From GCA-2748575 sp965222725 (GTDB taxonomy: Bacteria; Pseudomonadota; Gammaproteobacteria; Pseudomonadales; Ketobacteraceae), in NCBI GenBank assembly GCA_965222725.1, contig OZ244969.1:2976001-3040000 (forward strand): a stretch of DNA of 64,000 bases, written 5' to 3'. The notes under the pieces are model-generated. The model did no database searches. It saw nothing but the letters and a program-made list of their open reading frames with translations, and was not told the DNA's origin. Below are positions 35,142-44,384 of the stretch, piece after piece. Each line of letters begins with the position of its first letter. Positions within the stretch are counted from its first letter, which is position 1. A program made the translations under genes and the position numbers.

Positions 35142-36008
35142 CTATTTCTTGCGCACCCGCATCAAACCTTCCTGAACCACTGACACCACCAACTGGCCTT
35201 GCTGGTTGTAAATAAGGCCACGGTTAAAGCTGCGGGCGTTGGATGCGCTGGGGCTTTCCATATCGTAAAGCAGCCATTCATCGACACGGAAGGGGTGGTG
35301 AAACCAGATTGCATGATCCAGGCTGGCCGCCTGAACGGAAGGATCCACAAACGATAACTGGTGGGGCATCATACCGGTGCCCAGCAGGCCAAAGTCGGAC
35401 GCATACGCCAGCAGGGCCTGATGCATTTGTTGTGAATCACTGATGGTGCCGTTGGTACGAAACCATACCTGTTTGCGGGGGGCACGGGGTTCGGGCGCAA
35501 AAAAATCTACCGGATCAATGGGGCGGATCTCGATAGGTCGTTCCTGCATAAAGGTATCGCGAAAACGCTTGGGAATTTTCGGCGCCAGGCGTTTGCGGAT
35601 TTCAATTTCCGGTTCCACATCCTCAGGTTTGGGTACATCAGGCATGTCGGCTGCCTGATGCTGCAATCCTTCCTCAAATGTCTGGAAAGAGCAGGACATG
35701 CTGAAAATTGCTTCCCCATGTTGAATGGCTACCACACGACGTGTCGTGAAACTGCCGCCATCGCGAATACGATCCACTTCATAAACAATCGGCGCTTTCA
35801 TATCGCCAGGACGTAAAAAATAGGCGTGCAACGAATGGGTGTGTCGATCGTCTTCCAGTGTGCGAGCTGCAGCCACCAGCGCCTGGCTCACCACCTGCCC
35901 GCCAAAAACACTTCTGCCACCGATATCCTGGCTTTCGCCACGAAACAGATTGTGCTCGATGGTTTCAAGGTTCAGCAGGTTTACCAGGTTCTGAATTAGG
36001 CCGCTCAT
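35142..36008 (-). CDS. tesB: Acyl-CoA thioesterase II (TesB)
   Basis: A 288-residue double-hotdog thioesterase (E. coli TesB 286). Signatures: RSVFGGQVVSQALVAA in the first hotdog, SLHAYFLRPGD, and in the second DHAIWFHHPFRVDEWLLYDM followed by SPSASNARSFNRGLIY. It hydrolyses medium- to long-chain acyl-CoA. Start ATG 36008 with GGAG 6 nt upstream is preferred over GTG 36014. Confidence 0.95.
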   Translation of the reverse strand: MSGLIQNLVNLLNLETIEHNLFRGESQDIGGRSVFGGQVVSQALVAAARTLEDDRHTHSLHAYFLRPGDMKAPIVYEVDRIRDGGSFTTRRVVAIQHGEAIFSMSCSFQTFEEGLQHQAADMPDVPKPEDVEPEIEIRKRLAPKIPKRFRDTFMQERPIEIRPIDPVDFFAPEPRAPRKQVWFRTNGTISDSQQMHQALLAYASDFGLLGTGMMPHQLSFVDPSVQAASLDHAIWFHHPFRVDEWLLYDMESPSASNARSFNRGLIYNQQGQLVVSVVQEGLMRVRKK

Positions 36009-36156
36009 GTACACTCCAGGACAATAATAAAACGCTGATCAGTTTGCGAAACAAGTGACTGCTGGTCAATAGCGAAAAGCGATGGAATACTGTCATTTCC
36101 GGTCAGGATAAAATCAGTGATCATGACTCAGTTTAGTAGAATCTGGCGCGGAAAAT

Positions 36157-36187
36157 AAAAACGGCGCTCTGGGCGCCGTTTTTATTT
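36157..36187 (-). terminator. Terminator after the TRAP permease gene
   Basis: 11-bp stem AAAAACGGCGC / GCGCCGTTTTT (36157-36167 with 36173-36183), 5-nt loop. Symmetric A/T flanks let it work on both strands; it lies just past the permease stop at 36213. Confidence 0.92.
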
Positions 36188-36212
36188 TGATTTGAAGGCT
36201 GGTTGAATGCGG

Positions 36213-38285
36213 TCAGGTGCCGTTATAAATCAGCGGTCCGTAAGCCACAATCAGCATGGCAGTGAACATAACCGCCAGCGGTAACAGCAGCCGTTCGTGG
36301 CGCCGCCAGAAGCCTCTGTCCTTGACTTCCTCTTTGGCCTTTTCGAACTCTGCTTCACCCACCACCTGTCGTGTTAACAAGTGGTTAATGGCAACCGGTG
36401 GTGACAGATAACCCAGTTCGAAGGCCACCAGCACCAGCATCCAGAAATGCAGGGGATCAATACCCTGTTGATAAGCCAGCTGGGCGATAGAACCGGATAC
36501 CAGAATGACCGCCGCAAAGGCGTCCATGGACATACCGATAATAACCAGCGCCAGACACAGGAAGCCCATGGTGGCCCACTGACTGGAGAAGAGTTCACCC
36601 TGTTCGGCCAGGCCTTGGACAAAGCCGGAATCTTCAATGACGCCACCCACGGTAATACCCAGTGCCATTACGGTGAGCAGGGCACCGATGTGGCCAGTGG
36701 TATCGGTGGTGGCCACCCGGATTGCAGGCTCCACTTTGGTTTCGCGTTCATCACCACCTTCGGATTCATATTTCAGGTGGGGTTTGCCCACGACCTTTTC
36801 GTAAATCACCAGCGCCAGAATAATCACCGGCAGAATGGTGGGGGCAGAGAATTCATCCAGGTAAGCATCGAATACCAGGCCGTACAACAACGCCACCAGA
36901 ATAAACACGATGGCATAAGGTATCAGGGGTTTGAAATTGGCAAGGCTGGGTTTGAGTGCTTCGCTAATGGGGGCTACGGTCAGTTTGGATTCCTTGCCCA
37001 GTAACGAAATAACCAGGAACAGGAAAGATGTCAGGATAAAGACCTTAACACCCCAGCCGAACATCTGATCCGTTGTCACTTCTTTGTTAAGGGCGGCAAT
37101 GATAACCACCAGCAGACAGGGGCGCAGTACCACACCCAGACTGCCGGTCATGGCGGTGGCTGCCAGTGCCAGCTGGCGCCGGGCGCCGGCACGGCGCAGT
37201 TCGTTATACACTACTGCACCCATAGCGATAACGATGATACCGGAGGCGCCTGTATAGGCTGTCGGTACCGCCATTAAGACTACCGCAGTAAAGGCCAGCA
37301 TTTCCGGTGGCAAACGCCAGGGTTTGAAAACACTGAAAACCAGTTCGCCGATGTAGGTTTGCTTGAGCAGCATACCGATCCAGATATAGAGGCCGATCTT
37401 CATAAACATATCGGCAGCATCCATGATCTTGTCGATAAAGAGCACCATGCCCTGGGGGTTGCTCTCTTCAAAGATATAAAAGTTGGCGGAAATAAAGGCC
37501 ATGTAGGCGTAAAGGGGAACAGACAGCAGAGCTTTGCCAATGGTGCCGCCCGGTTCCAGATCCTTGGCTTTCTGGAAGCTCTGGAAGAAGGTAAGCAGTG
37601 TTAATGAACCGAAGCCGATCAGATACAGCCAGCGAATATCCGCATGGAGCATTTCAGTGCCGGACTCATAACCGTTTTTAAGGAACCAGTAGGCGGAATA
37701 GGTAACGGATGCGTTGGCAATGGTCATGGCGATGGAACCCACGCGAAAATCCAGCTGGGTGGTCATCAGGCGCAGACCAATATGGTGTTTGGTCAGGGTA
37801 GTAGTAAGGGCACAGAAGAACAGCATCAGGCCCAGGAACAGGCGTTGATTCTCGCGGCCGAATTCAGACACTTTCAGCAGGAAATAATCAATCTGGCGGA
37901 ACATCCGCACGTTGTCGGTAACCCTTGCCTGGTTTTCTTCCGCAATGCGATGCTTTTCCTCACACAGGGATGCCTGCTTCTGCAGGGATTCCCGTAATGC
38001 ATCACTGTTGTCTTCCGGCTCGCCAAAGAGATCGCCGAACTCGTCGTCTTCGTTTTCCTTTTCCGCAAGAAGCTTTTGTAACTCAGCTTCTATGTCGGGA
38101 TTGGGATCACAGGTGGGGGTGGGTATATCACCACGTAATATGTAATAGTCTTTCCATAAAAACTCACCCAGCTTGAGCAGCTGTGAGTAACCCATCTCTG
38201 AAGTTCCGAGGAAGATGGTAGTCAACAGAAGTAGTAAAACCGGAAGAGACGAAATCCATTCTCTGAGCGACCGCTTAGGTAACAT
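36213..38285 (-). CDS. TRAP transporter fused small and large permease (DctQM-type)
   Basis: A 690-residue inner-membrane protein, longer than a plain DctM (~430). The N-terminal ~250 residues contain a first helix, an acidic soluble insert (~residues 60-125, rich in Glu/Asp, LAEKENEDDEFGDLFGEPED), then DctQ-like helices; the C-terminal ~430 residues are DctM-like with PTAYTGASGIIVIAMGAVVY, TAMTGSLGVVLRPC and MSMDAFAAVILV segments. It is the energy-coupled pore of a sodium-driven TRAP system. It follows, with a 362-bp gap, the binding protein and the TatT-type lipoprotein. The acidic insert is not typical of DctQ. Confidence 0.85.
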   Translation of the reverse strand: MLPKRSLREWISSLPVLLLLLTTIFLGTSEMGYSQLLKLGEFLWKDYYILRGDIPTPTCDPNPDIEAELQKLLAEKENEDDEFGDLFGEPEDNSDALRESLQKQASLCEEKHRIAEENQARVTDNVRMFRQIDYFLLKVSEFGRENQRLFLGLMLFFCALTTTLTKHHIGLRLMTTQLDFRVGSIAMTIANASVTYSAYWFLKNGYESGTEMLHADIRWLYLIGFGSLTLLTFFQSFQKAKDLEPGGTIGKALLSVPLYAYMAFISANFYIFEESNPQGMVLFIDKIMDAADMFMKIGLYIWIGMLLKQTYIGELVFSVFKPWRLPPEMLAFTAVVLMAVPTAYTGASGIIVIAMGAVVYNELRRAGARRQLALAATAMTGSLGVVLRPCLLVVIIAALNKEVTTDQMFGWGVKVFILTSFLFLVISLLGKESKLTVAPISEALKPSLANFKPLIPYAIVFILVALLYGLVFDAYLDEFSAPTILPVIILALVIYEKVVGKPHLKYESEGGDERETKVEPAIRVATTDTTGHIGALLTVMALGITVGGVIEDSGFVQGLAEQGELFSSQWATMGFLCLALVIIGMSMDAFAAVILVSGSIAQLAYQQGIDPLHFWMLVLVAFELGYLSPPVAINHLLTRQVVGEAEFEKAKEEVKDRGFWRRHERLLLPLAVMFTAMLIVAYGPLIYNGT

Positions 38286-38562
38286 ATTTTATTATCCACC
38301 TAGTTGTTATTCGTAATACGCAGACGTCTGATTAAAGAGTCGGTAATGATAATACGTGCTGCGTTTTCCCGAGTGTCAATGTTGATAGCTGCAATAAAAG
38401 GATCACGATTACCGCAGTATCAGAGGCAACAACATGATTGCTGATATGGTTGCCTAACCAAGTTAGCCTGGTCGGAATGTGAGGTGCCAGGCAAAAGAAG
38501 GGTGCAATTATAAGTTTGTTGCCGGGTAGTATTCCAGTTGTTCTGGTTTTTTATTGTTATAA

Positions 38563-38588
38563 AAAAAGCAGGCCAGAGCCTGCTTTTT
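38563..38588 (-). terminator. Attenuating terminator between TRAP binding protein and permease
   Basis: 11-bp stem AAAAAGCAGGC / GCCTGCTTTTT (38563-38573 with 38578-38588), loop CAGA, T-run on the minus strand. It sits 60 bp past the binding-protein stop. The 362-bp gap 38286-38647 also holds smaller hairpins (GGCAAC / GTTGCC, CTAAC / GTTAG) and may carry a separate promoter for the permease. Confidence 0.85.
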
Positions 38589-38647
38589 CAGTATGTTGGT
38601 AACGATTCGTTAATAAGCGTTTACCTTAACGTTTATTCCCGCTGCTT

Positions 38648-39673
38648 TTATTCCCGGTCCTTGGCAGTACACTCCGCCAGGCTCGAATTAATGGCACAAC
38701 GCACTTTGCTGAGGAAGGTCAGCATCTTGCCATTATAAATGCCCATTTCCCTGAGTTTTATGCGGGATTGACGGAACATTTCACGATAGCCCACTTTGTC
38801 TTCTTCAGGAATATCCAGCCAGTAAGCCGGTTTGATGGCTTTGGTGCTGGCATCAATCAGTTCCTGTGAACGGTCGTACTGACTCCACACGTATTCACGG
38901 GACTTTTGACCGAAGCCTTCAGGGAACTCGGCATGACGCATGATAATCTGCAGGGTAATCTGGGCCAGGGCAAAGTTAACAATGGCACCGTTTTCACCCA
39001 GACCCTTGTAAAGTTCCAGGGCTTCATAGGCAATGGCGGGAGCAGCGATAATATCCACAGAATGGTTGTTAAACATGGGGCCCACGTTAGCGATGGAAAC
39101 GCTGACAGGTGAAGCGCCTACGGATTCCACCAGTACGGCCTGGGATTTATCGAATTCAAGAATGGCGATTTTTTTACCGGACAGTTCACCAACCGTATCA
39201 ATAGCGCGGTCTTTAGTGAACAGGTAAGCAGCACCGCCTGGTGCAATACCGGCAATCTCGTATTCACCGTTCACCATGTACTTGCCAAGCTTGGGTGAGG
39301 CCAGCTTTTGCAGTACCACTTTCATGTGCTTGTCGGTAGGGATGGAGCCGATGGAATCAATGGTGCCGGTAAAGCTGTTAAAGGCACGGCCGCGTAAACC
39401 GGAGATGGCAACGGCATCACATTTGCCGGCCTTGAAATCTTCTGCGGCAATTTTCTCGTCGGTGTAGGCTTTCATTTCCAGATCAACGCCCCAGTTCAGT
39501 GCGGCGAGCTTGTAGTCTTTCATAATGTCGTAGACAGGACCCTGCGAACCGATAATATCAAAGACACAAAAGGTTTTTTTGGGCAGATCCTCTGCCGCAA
39601 GTGCGTTGGAACCCGAAATGGCCAACAGGCCCGCTGCAACGGGGGCAAGTACTTTTTTTATTACTGATTTCAT
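38648..39673 (-). CDS. Periplasmic solute-binding protein of the TRAP system (DUF6091-like)
   Basis: A 341-residue exported protein with a signal peptide (residues 1-26, ending ALA-AE). The fold is that of a two-lobed binding protein (CDAVAISGLRGRAFNSFTG, IAILEFDKSQAVLVESVG, SVDIIAAPAIAYEALELY). Three or four cysteines are present (CVFDI, GKCDAV, RCAINSSLAEC), the C-terminal pair possibly disulphide-linked. It lies between the TatT-like lipoprotein (43 bp upstream) and the permease, and is the presumed extracytoplasmic receptor. The ligand is unknown; an organic acid is usual. Confidence 0.82.
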   Translation of the reverse strand: MKSVIKKVLAPVAAGLLAISGSNALAAEDLPKKTFCVFDIIGSQGPVYDIMKDYKLAALNWGVDLEMKAYTDEKIAAEDFKAGKCDAVAISGLRGRAFNSFTGTIDSIGSIPTDKHMKVVLQKLASPKLGKYMVNGEYEIAGIAPGGAAYLFTKDRAIDTVGELSGKKIAILEFDKSQAVLVESVGASPVSVSIANVGPMFNNHSVDIIAAPAIAYEALELYKGLGENGAIVNFALAQITLQIIMRHAEFPEGFGQKSREYVWSQYDRSQELIDASTKAIKPAYWLDIPEEDKVGYREMFRQSRIKLREMGIYNGKMLTFLSKVRCAINSSLAECTAKDRE

Positions 39674-39716
39674 AATTTCATCCCGAAATAAACAAACAAC
39701 AAATCAATTTATGAGG

Positions 39717-40766
39717 TTAAAACAGGTCATCGATATTCACATCGACATCGATGGTTTCTTTCTTGTCATCCCAGAAGGAGCCCAGTTTGCCGATGGGAGT
39801 ACGGTGCCCGGTCGCTTCGGTCCATAAACGGTCAGACATCGTAAAAATCAGATCGTTCGCCATCACGTCCACCAGGCGATACTCTCGGCTGCCTGCCACG
39901 CGCTCGGCGGATTTTGCATACTGACGAATAACGTCTTTGGTCAGCTCCATGTTGGAGTCGTTGTAGGCTGCCAGTGCTGTGAGGGCAAATGACATGCGCA
40001 CACCTTCGTGCTCACCGATTTGCATGGCGGTATCCATTTCTTTCCATGGATCGGAACCTTCCGGTGCAAGTCCGGGAACAACAGTCCAGAGAATGGCGCG
40101 GATTGATTTGGGCAGCCCCCACCAGCGTTCATTGCCCTTGGGCGTATCCAGACAGGCGGCGGCACGTTCTGCCTTGGGTGCTATATCTTTTGGTACACCG
40201 ATCTGGCTGCCGCTCATGCCATCGGACATAACTGCCTGCAAACTCACTGCGGTGCCAAGAATCCATACCAGCTGTGCCTGTTCATCGGGAAACTGCGGAC
40301 ATTCACCACCGATCTCACCCATGGAACGTACCAGTGCCTGGTAACCTTTCAGGTAACGTTGCGCGGCCACGGCATGCCAGCGTTTGGCGCGTATCCGTGC
40401 ATCCTGGGCTTCTTCCACGCGACGTTCATTGGTGTGGCGCATGGAATCCAGCTCGATCTCGGTGGCCCGGGTGCTGGCGCAACCACCGCCCACCATGTGA
40501 ATCAGTACCGCCAGATCATCGGGTGGCTCGGTAACGGTGCCAAAAGAAAGCATTAACGGTGTCAGTGCTTCGCCTGCCACACAGCCAATACGGGTGTCAT
40601 CGGTGGTGAGCAGGTAGGGAATCATCTTATCCTCCCCGAAACTGATCATGGTATCGCCGGTAACTTTATATACGACGTTGCTGCAACCTGAGAGAAATAA
40701 GGTGGACACTGCAAACGAAATAAGGACCAGCCCGCGCTTTTTAACGCTGTGAGGAATCAAGCCCAT
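39717..40766 (-). CDS. TatT-like TRAP-associated lipoprotein
   Basis: A 349-residue lipoprotein: signal helix (residues ~11-27) and lipobox FLSGC with Cys28 followed by Ser (outer-membrane sorting expected). The mature part is almost all helical with TPR-like repeats (ARIRAKRWHAVAAQRYLKGY, FALTALAAYNDSNMELT), matching the TatT (Tp0956) family of TRAP-associated T components, which form trimers with pores and bind the P protein. First gene of the operon with the binding protein and permease. The LexA-like box at 40885-40900 lies upstream but is more naturally assigned to dinG. Confidence 0.75.
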   Translation of the reverse strand: MGLIPHSVKKRGLVLISFAVSTLFLSGCSNVVYKVTGDTMISFGEDKMIPYLLTTDDTRIGCVAGEALTPLMLSFGTVTEPPDDLAVLIHMVGGGCASTRATEIELDSMRHTNERRVEEAQDARIRAKRWHAVAAQRYLKGYQALVRSMGEIGGECPQFPDEQAQLVWILGTAVSLQAVMSDGMSGSQIGVPKDIAPKAERAAACLDTPKGNERWWGLPKSIRAILWTVVPGLAPEGSDPWKEMDTAMQIGEHEGVRMSFALTALAAYNDSNMELTKDVIRQYAKSAERVAGSREYRLVDVMANDLIFTMSDRLWTEATGHRTPIGKLGSFWDDKKETIDVDVNIDDLF

Positions 40767-40884
40767 GAGAGGAACCCCCTGTTATCAGTTATTTTGAGTT
40801 TTATTATTTTGGATTAGTCAATTTTTTGAGCGGTTAACGGTACATATTTGTGATGGCTGACGCAAGATAGTGACAACAAATTCA

Positions 40885-40900
40885 CTGATATTTATTACAG
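40885..40900. promoter_or_regulatory. LexA (SOS) box upstream of dinG
   Basis: CTGATATTTATTACAG matches CTGT-N8-ACAG at 7 of 8 conserved positions, and the spacer is A/T only, as in strong SOS boxes. It lies 160 bp before the dinG start and 119 bp before the divergent TRAP lipoprotein gene. dinG is an SOS gene in E. coli. Confidence 0.65.
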
Positions 40901-41060
40901 TCAGGTACAAAACTGATTTTCTTACCGCTTTATGGTCTATATCATGGTCAGCCCGTGAGCTGCATTGGCTCCGGAGCCACCCGAACAGCGTGTGCGTACC
41001 ACTGGTGTGCATTACGTATTGCTGTGGCGACTACCCGGTCTGGTAACAAGTGAAATCTGC

Positions 41061-43211
41061 ATGCTCTCTGATGATATTAAACTGAAGATTCAGTCCACCT
41101 ATTCCCATTTTCTCAAGGCCAAGGGCCTTAAGCCGCGCTATGGCCAGCGTCTGATGATCGCGGAAGTAGCCAAGTCGCTGGCACAGGTGGAAACCGACAG
41201 CGAGGGCAAACGCACCAGCGAGAATCACGTCTGTGTGGTGGAGGCCGGCACAGGCACGGGTAAAACAGTCGCCTATCTGGTGTCGGTGATACCCATTGCC
41301 CAGGCCCTGAAAAAGAAAGTGGTGGTGTCCACCGCCACCGTGGCCCTTCAGGACCAGATTGTCAGCAAGGATATTCCCGACCTGCTGATGAATTCACCGT
41401 TGCGATTCAGTTATCAGCTGGCCAAGGGCCGGGGTCGCTACCTGTGTCTCTCGCAGCTGGACCGTTTGCTGTCGGTGGGTGGTGAAGATGATCCCAACAT
41501 GGCCCTGTGGGAAGAGCTCAGTGCGGTGACCGTGGACAAGAAAGCTTCCGAGCTGTACCGCGCCATGGACACCGCCATTCGCAACAGCGAATGGGAAGGG
41601 GACCGGGATCAGTGGCCGGACGAAATCCGCAACGAAGACTGGTTCAGAGTGACAACCGACCAGCACCGGTGTACCAATCGTAACTGCAGCTACTATGAAG
41701 AATGTACTTTTTATATGGCGCGCAATGATATGCACCGCACCGAAGTGATTGTGGCCAATCATGATCTGGTGCTGGCGGATCTGGCGCTGGGTGGCGGGGT
41801 GGTGCTGCCGTCGCCGGAAGATACCATTTATATTTTCGATGAAGGTCATCACCTGCCGGACAAGGCGTTGAAACACTTTTCTGCCTCCGGGCACATTCGC
41901 GGCACCCAGATCTGGCTGGAAGAATTACGCAAACTCTGTGATTCCCTGGTGGAAGCTTTTCCGGCGGTACCGTCCCTGAGTCACACCAAAGACAAACTGG
42001 ACGAACTGACCGGCGAAATGAAACAACAGCTGGGGCTGGTACTGAGCAGCCTGGCGCCGCTGGCCAACGAAGACGGCAACAGCGTTAATGAAGGCGGTCG
42101 GATTGTGTATCGTTTTCCCGAAGGTTGCATTCCCGATGAACTGCAGCAGCAGGGAGAAGAACTGTATAAGTTGTCCCAGGAACTGTTCAATTATGTGGAT
42201 GATCTCTCCACCTGGCTGAACGAGGCACTGGATGGCAAGCATACCGATGTGCCCAGGGCCGATGCGGAATCCTGGTATCCGCTGGTGGGTACCTATGCAG
42301 CACGGGCTGGGCATGTGGTGGATCTGTGGATGAGCTTTTCCCTGCAGCACGATGCCAAAAAGCCGGTGGCCCGCTGGCTGAACTTCTTTGATACCGCTCA
42401 GGGGCTGGATGTGGAGTTATCCGCCAGCCCGATCCTGGCTAATGAAGTGCTTTCCCGCTACCTGTGGAATCGTTGTTTTGCGGCGGTGGTGACCTCGGCC
42501 ACCATGATGGCCGTGGGCAGCTTTGAACGTTTCCGCATGCGTTCCGGCGTACCGCCGGAATCCCGGTTCCACGATGTGCCCAGCCCCTTTGATTTTCAGA
42601 GTGCCGCCCGGCTGGTGGTACCGCCCATGGACTTTGATCCGTCGGACACCTATCGCCATACCCATTTTCTGGTGGACTACCTGCTGCGCCACGGCATGTC
42701 CGGCGCTGTATTGGTGCTGTTTACCTCCAAGCGCCAGCTGGAAGATACCCTGGCATTATTGCCTGCGGATTTTGCTGGCAGGGTCTTTGCCCAGGGGGAA
42801 TACGGTAAAGCGGAAATTATCCGTCGGCACAAGGAGCGGGTGGACGAAGGCCTGCCCAGTATTATTTTCGGGCTGGCCAGCTTTGCCGAGGGCATAGACC
42901 TGCCCGGTGAATACTGTGATCACGTGATTATTGCCAAGCTGCCGTTTTCCGTACCGGAAGAACCGGTGGACGCAACCCTGGCGGAATGGATCAAGGCCAA
43001 GGGTGGCAATCCCTTTATGCAGATTTCGGTGCCTGATGCGGCCATAAAATTAAAACAGGCGGTGGGGCGGTTGATACGGACGGAATATGATGCCGGTGTG
43101 ATTTCCATACTGGACCGGCGCCTTACCCGGCGCCAGTACGGCAAGGCGATTCTGAAAAGTCTGCCCCCGATTCCGGTGGGCGATCAGTTGCCGGTTAATG
43201 ATCAAGCTTAA
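41061..43211 (+). CDS. dinG: ATP-dependent DNA helicase DinG
   Basis: A 716-residue XPD-like superfamily 2 helicase, the same length as E. coli DinG. Walker A is EAGTGTGKTVAYL; the DEAH-type motif is FDEGHHLPD; the cysteines for a 4Fe-4S cluster are seen in YLCLSQL and CTNRNCSYYEEC. C-terminal helicase motifs include FGLASFAEGIDLPG and AVGRLIRTEYD. It unwinds R-loops and forked DNA 5'-3'. ATG 41061 is chosen over a TTG extension at 40965 since the conserved part begins at MLSDDIKLKIQ. It converges on the next gene with a 17-bp overlap. Confidence 0.93.
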   Translation: MLSDDIKLKIQSTYSHFLKAKGLKPRYGQRLMIAEVAKSLAQVETDSEGKRTSENHVCVVEAGTGTGKTVAYLVSVIPIAQALKKKVVVSTATVALQDQIVSKDIPDLLMNSPLRFSYQLAKGRGRYLCLSQLDRLLSVGGEDDPNMALWEELSAVTVDKKASELYRAMDTAIRNSEWEGDRDQWPDEIRNEDWFRVTTDQHRCTNRNCSYYEECTFYMARNDMHRTEVIVANHDLVLADLALGGGVVLPSPEDTIYIFDEGHHLPDKALKHFSASGHIRGTQIWLEELRKLCDSLVEAFPAVPSLSHTKDKLDELTGEMKQQLGLVLSSLAPLANEDGNSVNEGGRIVYRFPEGCIPDELQQQGEELYKLSQELFNYVDDLSTWLNEALDGKHTDVPRADAESWYPLVGTYAARAGHVVDLWMSFSLQHDAKKPVARWLNFFDTAQGLDVELSASPILANEVLSRYLWNRCFAAVVTSATMMAVGSFERFRMRSGVPPESRFHDVPSPFDFQSAARLVVPPMDFDPSDTYRHTHFLVDYLLRHGMSGAVLVLFTSKRQLEDTLALLPADFAGRVFAQGEYGKAEIIRRHKERVDEGLPSIIFGLASFAEGIDLPGEYCDHVIIAKLPFSVPEEPVDATLAEWIKAKGGNPFMQISVPDAAIKLKQAVGRLIRTEYDAGVISILDRRLTRRQYGKAILKSLPPIPVGDQLPVNDQA

Positions 43212-43890
43212 GATAAAACTGGGTGGTGTGTTCCACGTAGCGACCCAGGGGCTCGGGCTCCAGCTTTTTCACCACTTTATGCAGCACAGCATGGATGGCA
43301 GCCTTGACGCTGTCCACGCCCATGTTCAGCATCTTTTTGGTAATGCCGCCGATATTTACCCGGTTTGACGCTTCCAGGAAAAACTGCTCAATAATGATAT
43401 CCATCAGGCGCTCATAGATGCGTATGGCGTATTCCCGGTCGGAAGGATCATAGGCTGTGGAGTCACCTTTTTCGGCAAGGATGGCGTCAATTTCACCGGC
43501 AAAGCTGTCGCTGACTTCGGTCAGTATGTACCACTCGCCGGAGTCGTCATTCTCGGTGTTGTACAGAAAACCCTGCCAGAGTTCAGCCACGGACTGCAGT
43601 TCCCGGATGGGTGCCTTGCGGTAGATTTTCGAGGTCAGCGCACCGGATACCTTATTGGACGTGCTGGCACACATGTGAATCACTTTCTGGCTCATGTTGT
43701 TGAGCTGGGCGATCTCGATGGTTTGCAGCAGTAACGCATCAATGACTTCCCGGGTCAGCACATCCACAAAGGACACAAACAATTCACCGGTGCGTTTGTC
43801 GCCAGCTTCGGCAGCTTCAAGAAAATTGTTCAGGTGGCTTTTCAGCGGGTCCGAAGTGGGGAAACCAATGTAGGACTTCAATTCAGGCAT
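43195..43890 (-). CDS. Conserved-looking helical protein of unknown function
   Basis: A 231-residue soluble, mostly helical protein beginning MPELKSYIGFPTSDPLKSHL. ATG 43890 is preferred (GGAG about 12 nt upstream); a longer frame reaches 43938. No motif of known catalytic function was seen. Charged helices (IYERLMDIIIEQFFLEASNR) and a moderate Cys/Met content are the only features. It overlaps dinG tail-to-tail. The DnaA-box pair lies 231 bp upstream of its start. Confidence 0.75.
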   Translation of the reverse strand: MPELKSYIGFPTSDPLKSHLNNFLEAAEAGDKRTGELFVSFVDVLTREVIDALLLQTIEIAQLNNMSQKVIHMCASTSNKVSGALTSKIYRKAPIRELQSVAELWQGFLYNTENDDSGEWYILTEVSDSFAGEIDAILAEKGDSTAYDPSDREYAIRIYERLMDIIIEQFFLEASNRVNIGGITKKMLNMGVDSVKAAIHAVLHKVVKKLEPEPLGRYVEHTTQFYLKLDH

Positions 43891-44120
43891 GTGACAGCAG
43901 TGCTCCGGGGTGGTTTTTTTAATCAGGGGATCGCGCAAAAGTGGCCAACTCTAACCCAGGAACACTGGCTGGTAAAGAGTCACTCACCGGAAAGCCCGCG
44001 CAATTCAGGCACCGGTGAAAGCCTGTCTGACCTGCCTGAAGTCTTGCCTGAAAAGGGAGCGTTTTCAGACAGGCTGTTGAAAGCTTCTAGCACAAAGTTT
44101 TGTATTGTCCAGAAATTCAG

Positions 44121-44143
44121 TTTTCCACAGAAGTTGTGGATAA
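44121..44143. promoter_or_regulatory. Second pair of inverted DnaA boxes
   Basis: TTTTCCACA (44121-44129) and TGTGGATAA (44135-44143), 5 bp apart; read on the minus strand this is TTATCCACA-N5-TGTGGAAAA, identical in layout to the site at 12927-12949. It lies in the 494-bp gap 43891-44384, whose right half is very A/T-rich. Confidence 0.65.
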
Positions 44144-44292
44144 CTTTGTGAGTAACCTTGTTAAAAATTGCCTCAGCCCCGGAAATAGCGACCTTTCAAC
44201 AAAATGAATAAAAAACGATCTCAAGATATAAAGTTTAATAATATCAATGAGTTATGTATTTTGTCGCAGCATTGCAAAAAACTGATTTTTTT

Positions 44293-44321
44293 TTGACACT
44301 CGATTTGGATGGGGTTAAACA
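44293..44321 (+). promoter_or_regulatory. Predicted sigma70 promoter of the MBL hydrolase
   Basis: TTGACA (44293-44298), 17-bp spacer, TAAACA (44316-44321) after a T-run. Distance to the TTG start at 44385 leaves a leader of about 55 nt. Confidence 0.5.
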
Positions 44322-44384
44322 TAGTGTGCATAAAGTGTCTTTACAGTTTGACAAAAGTGTGACAATTCACAGGATGGAGCCATC

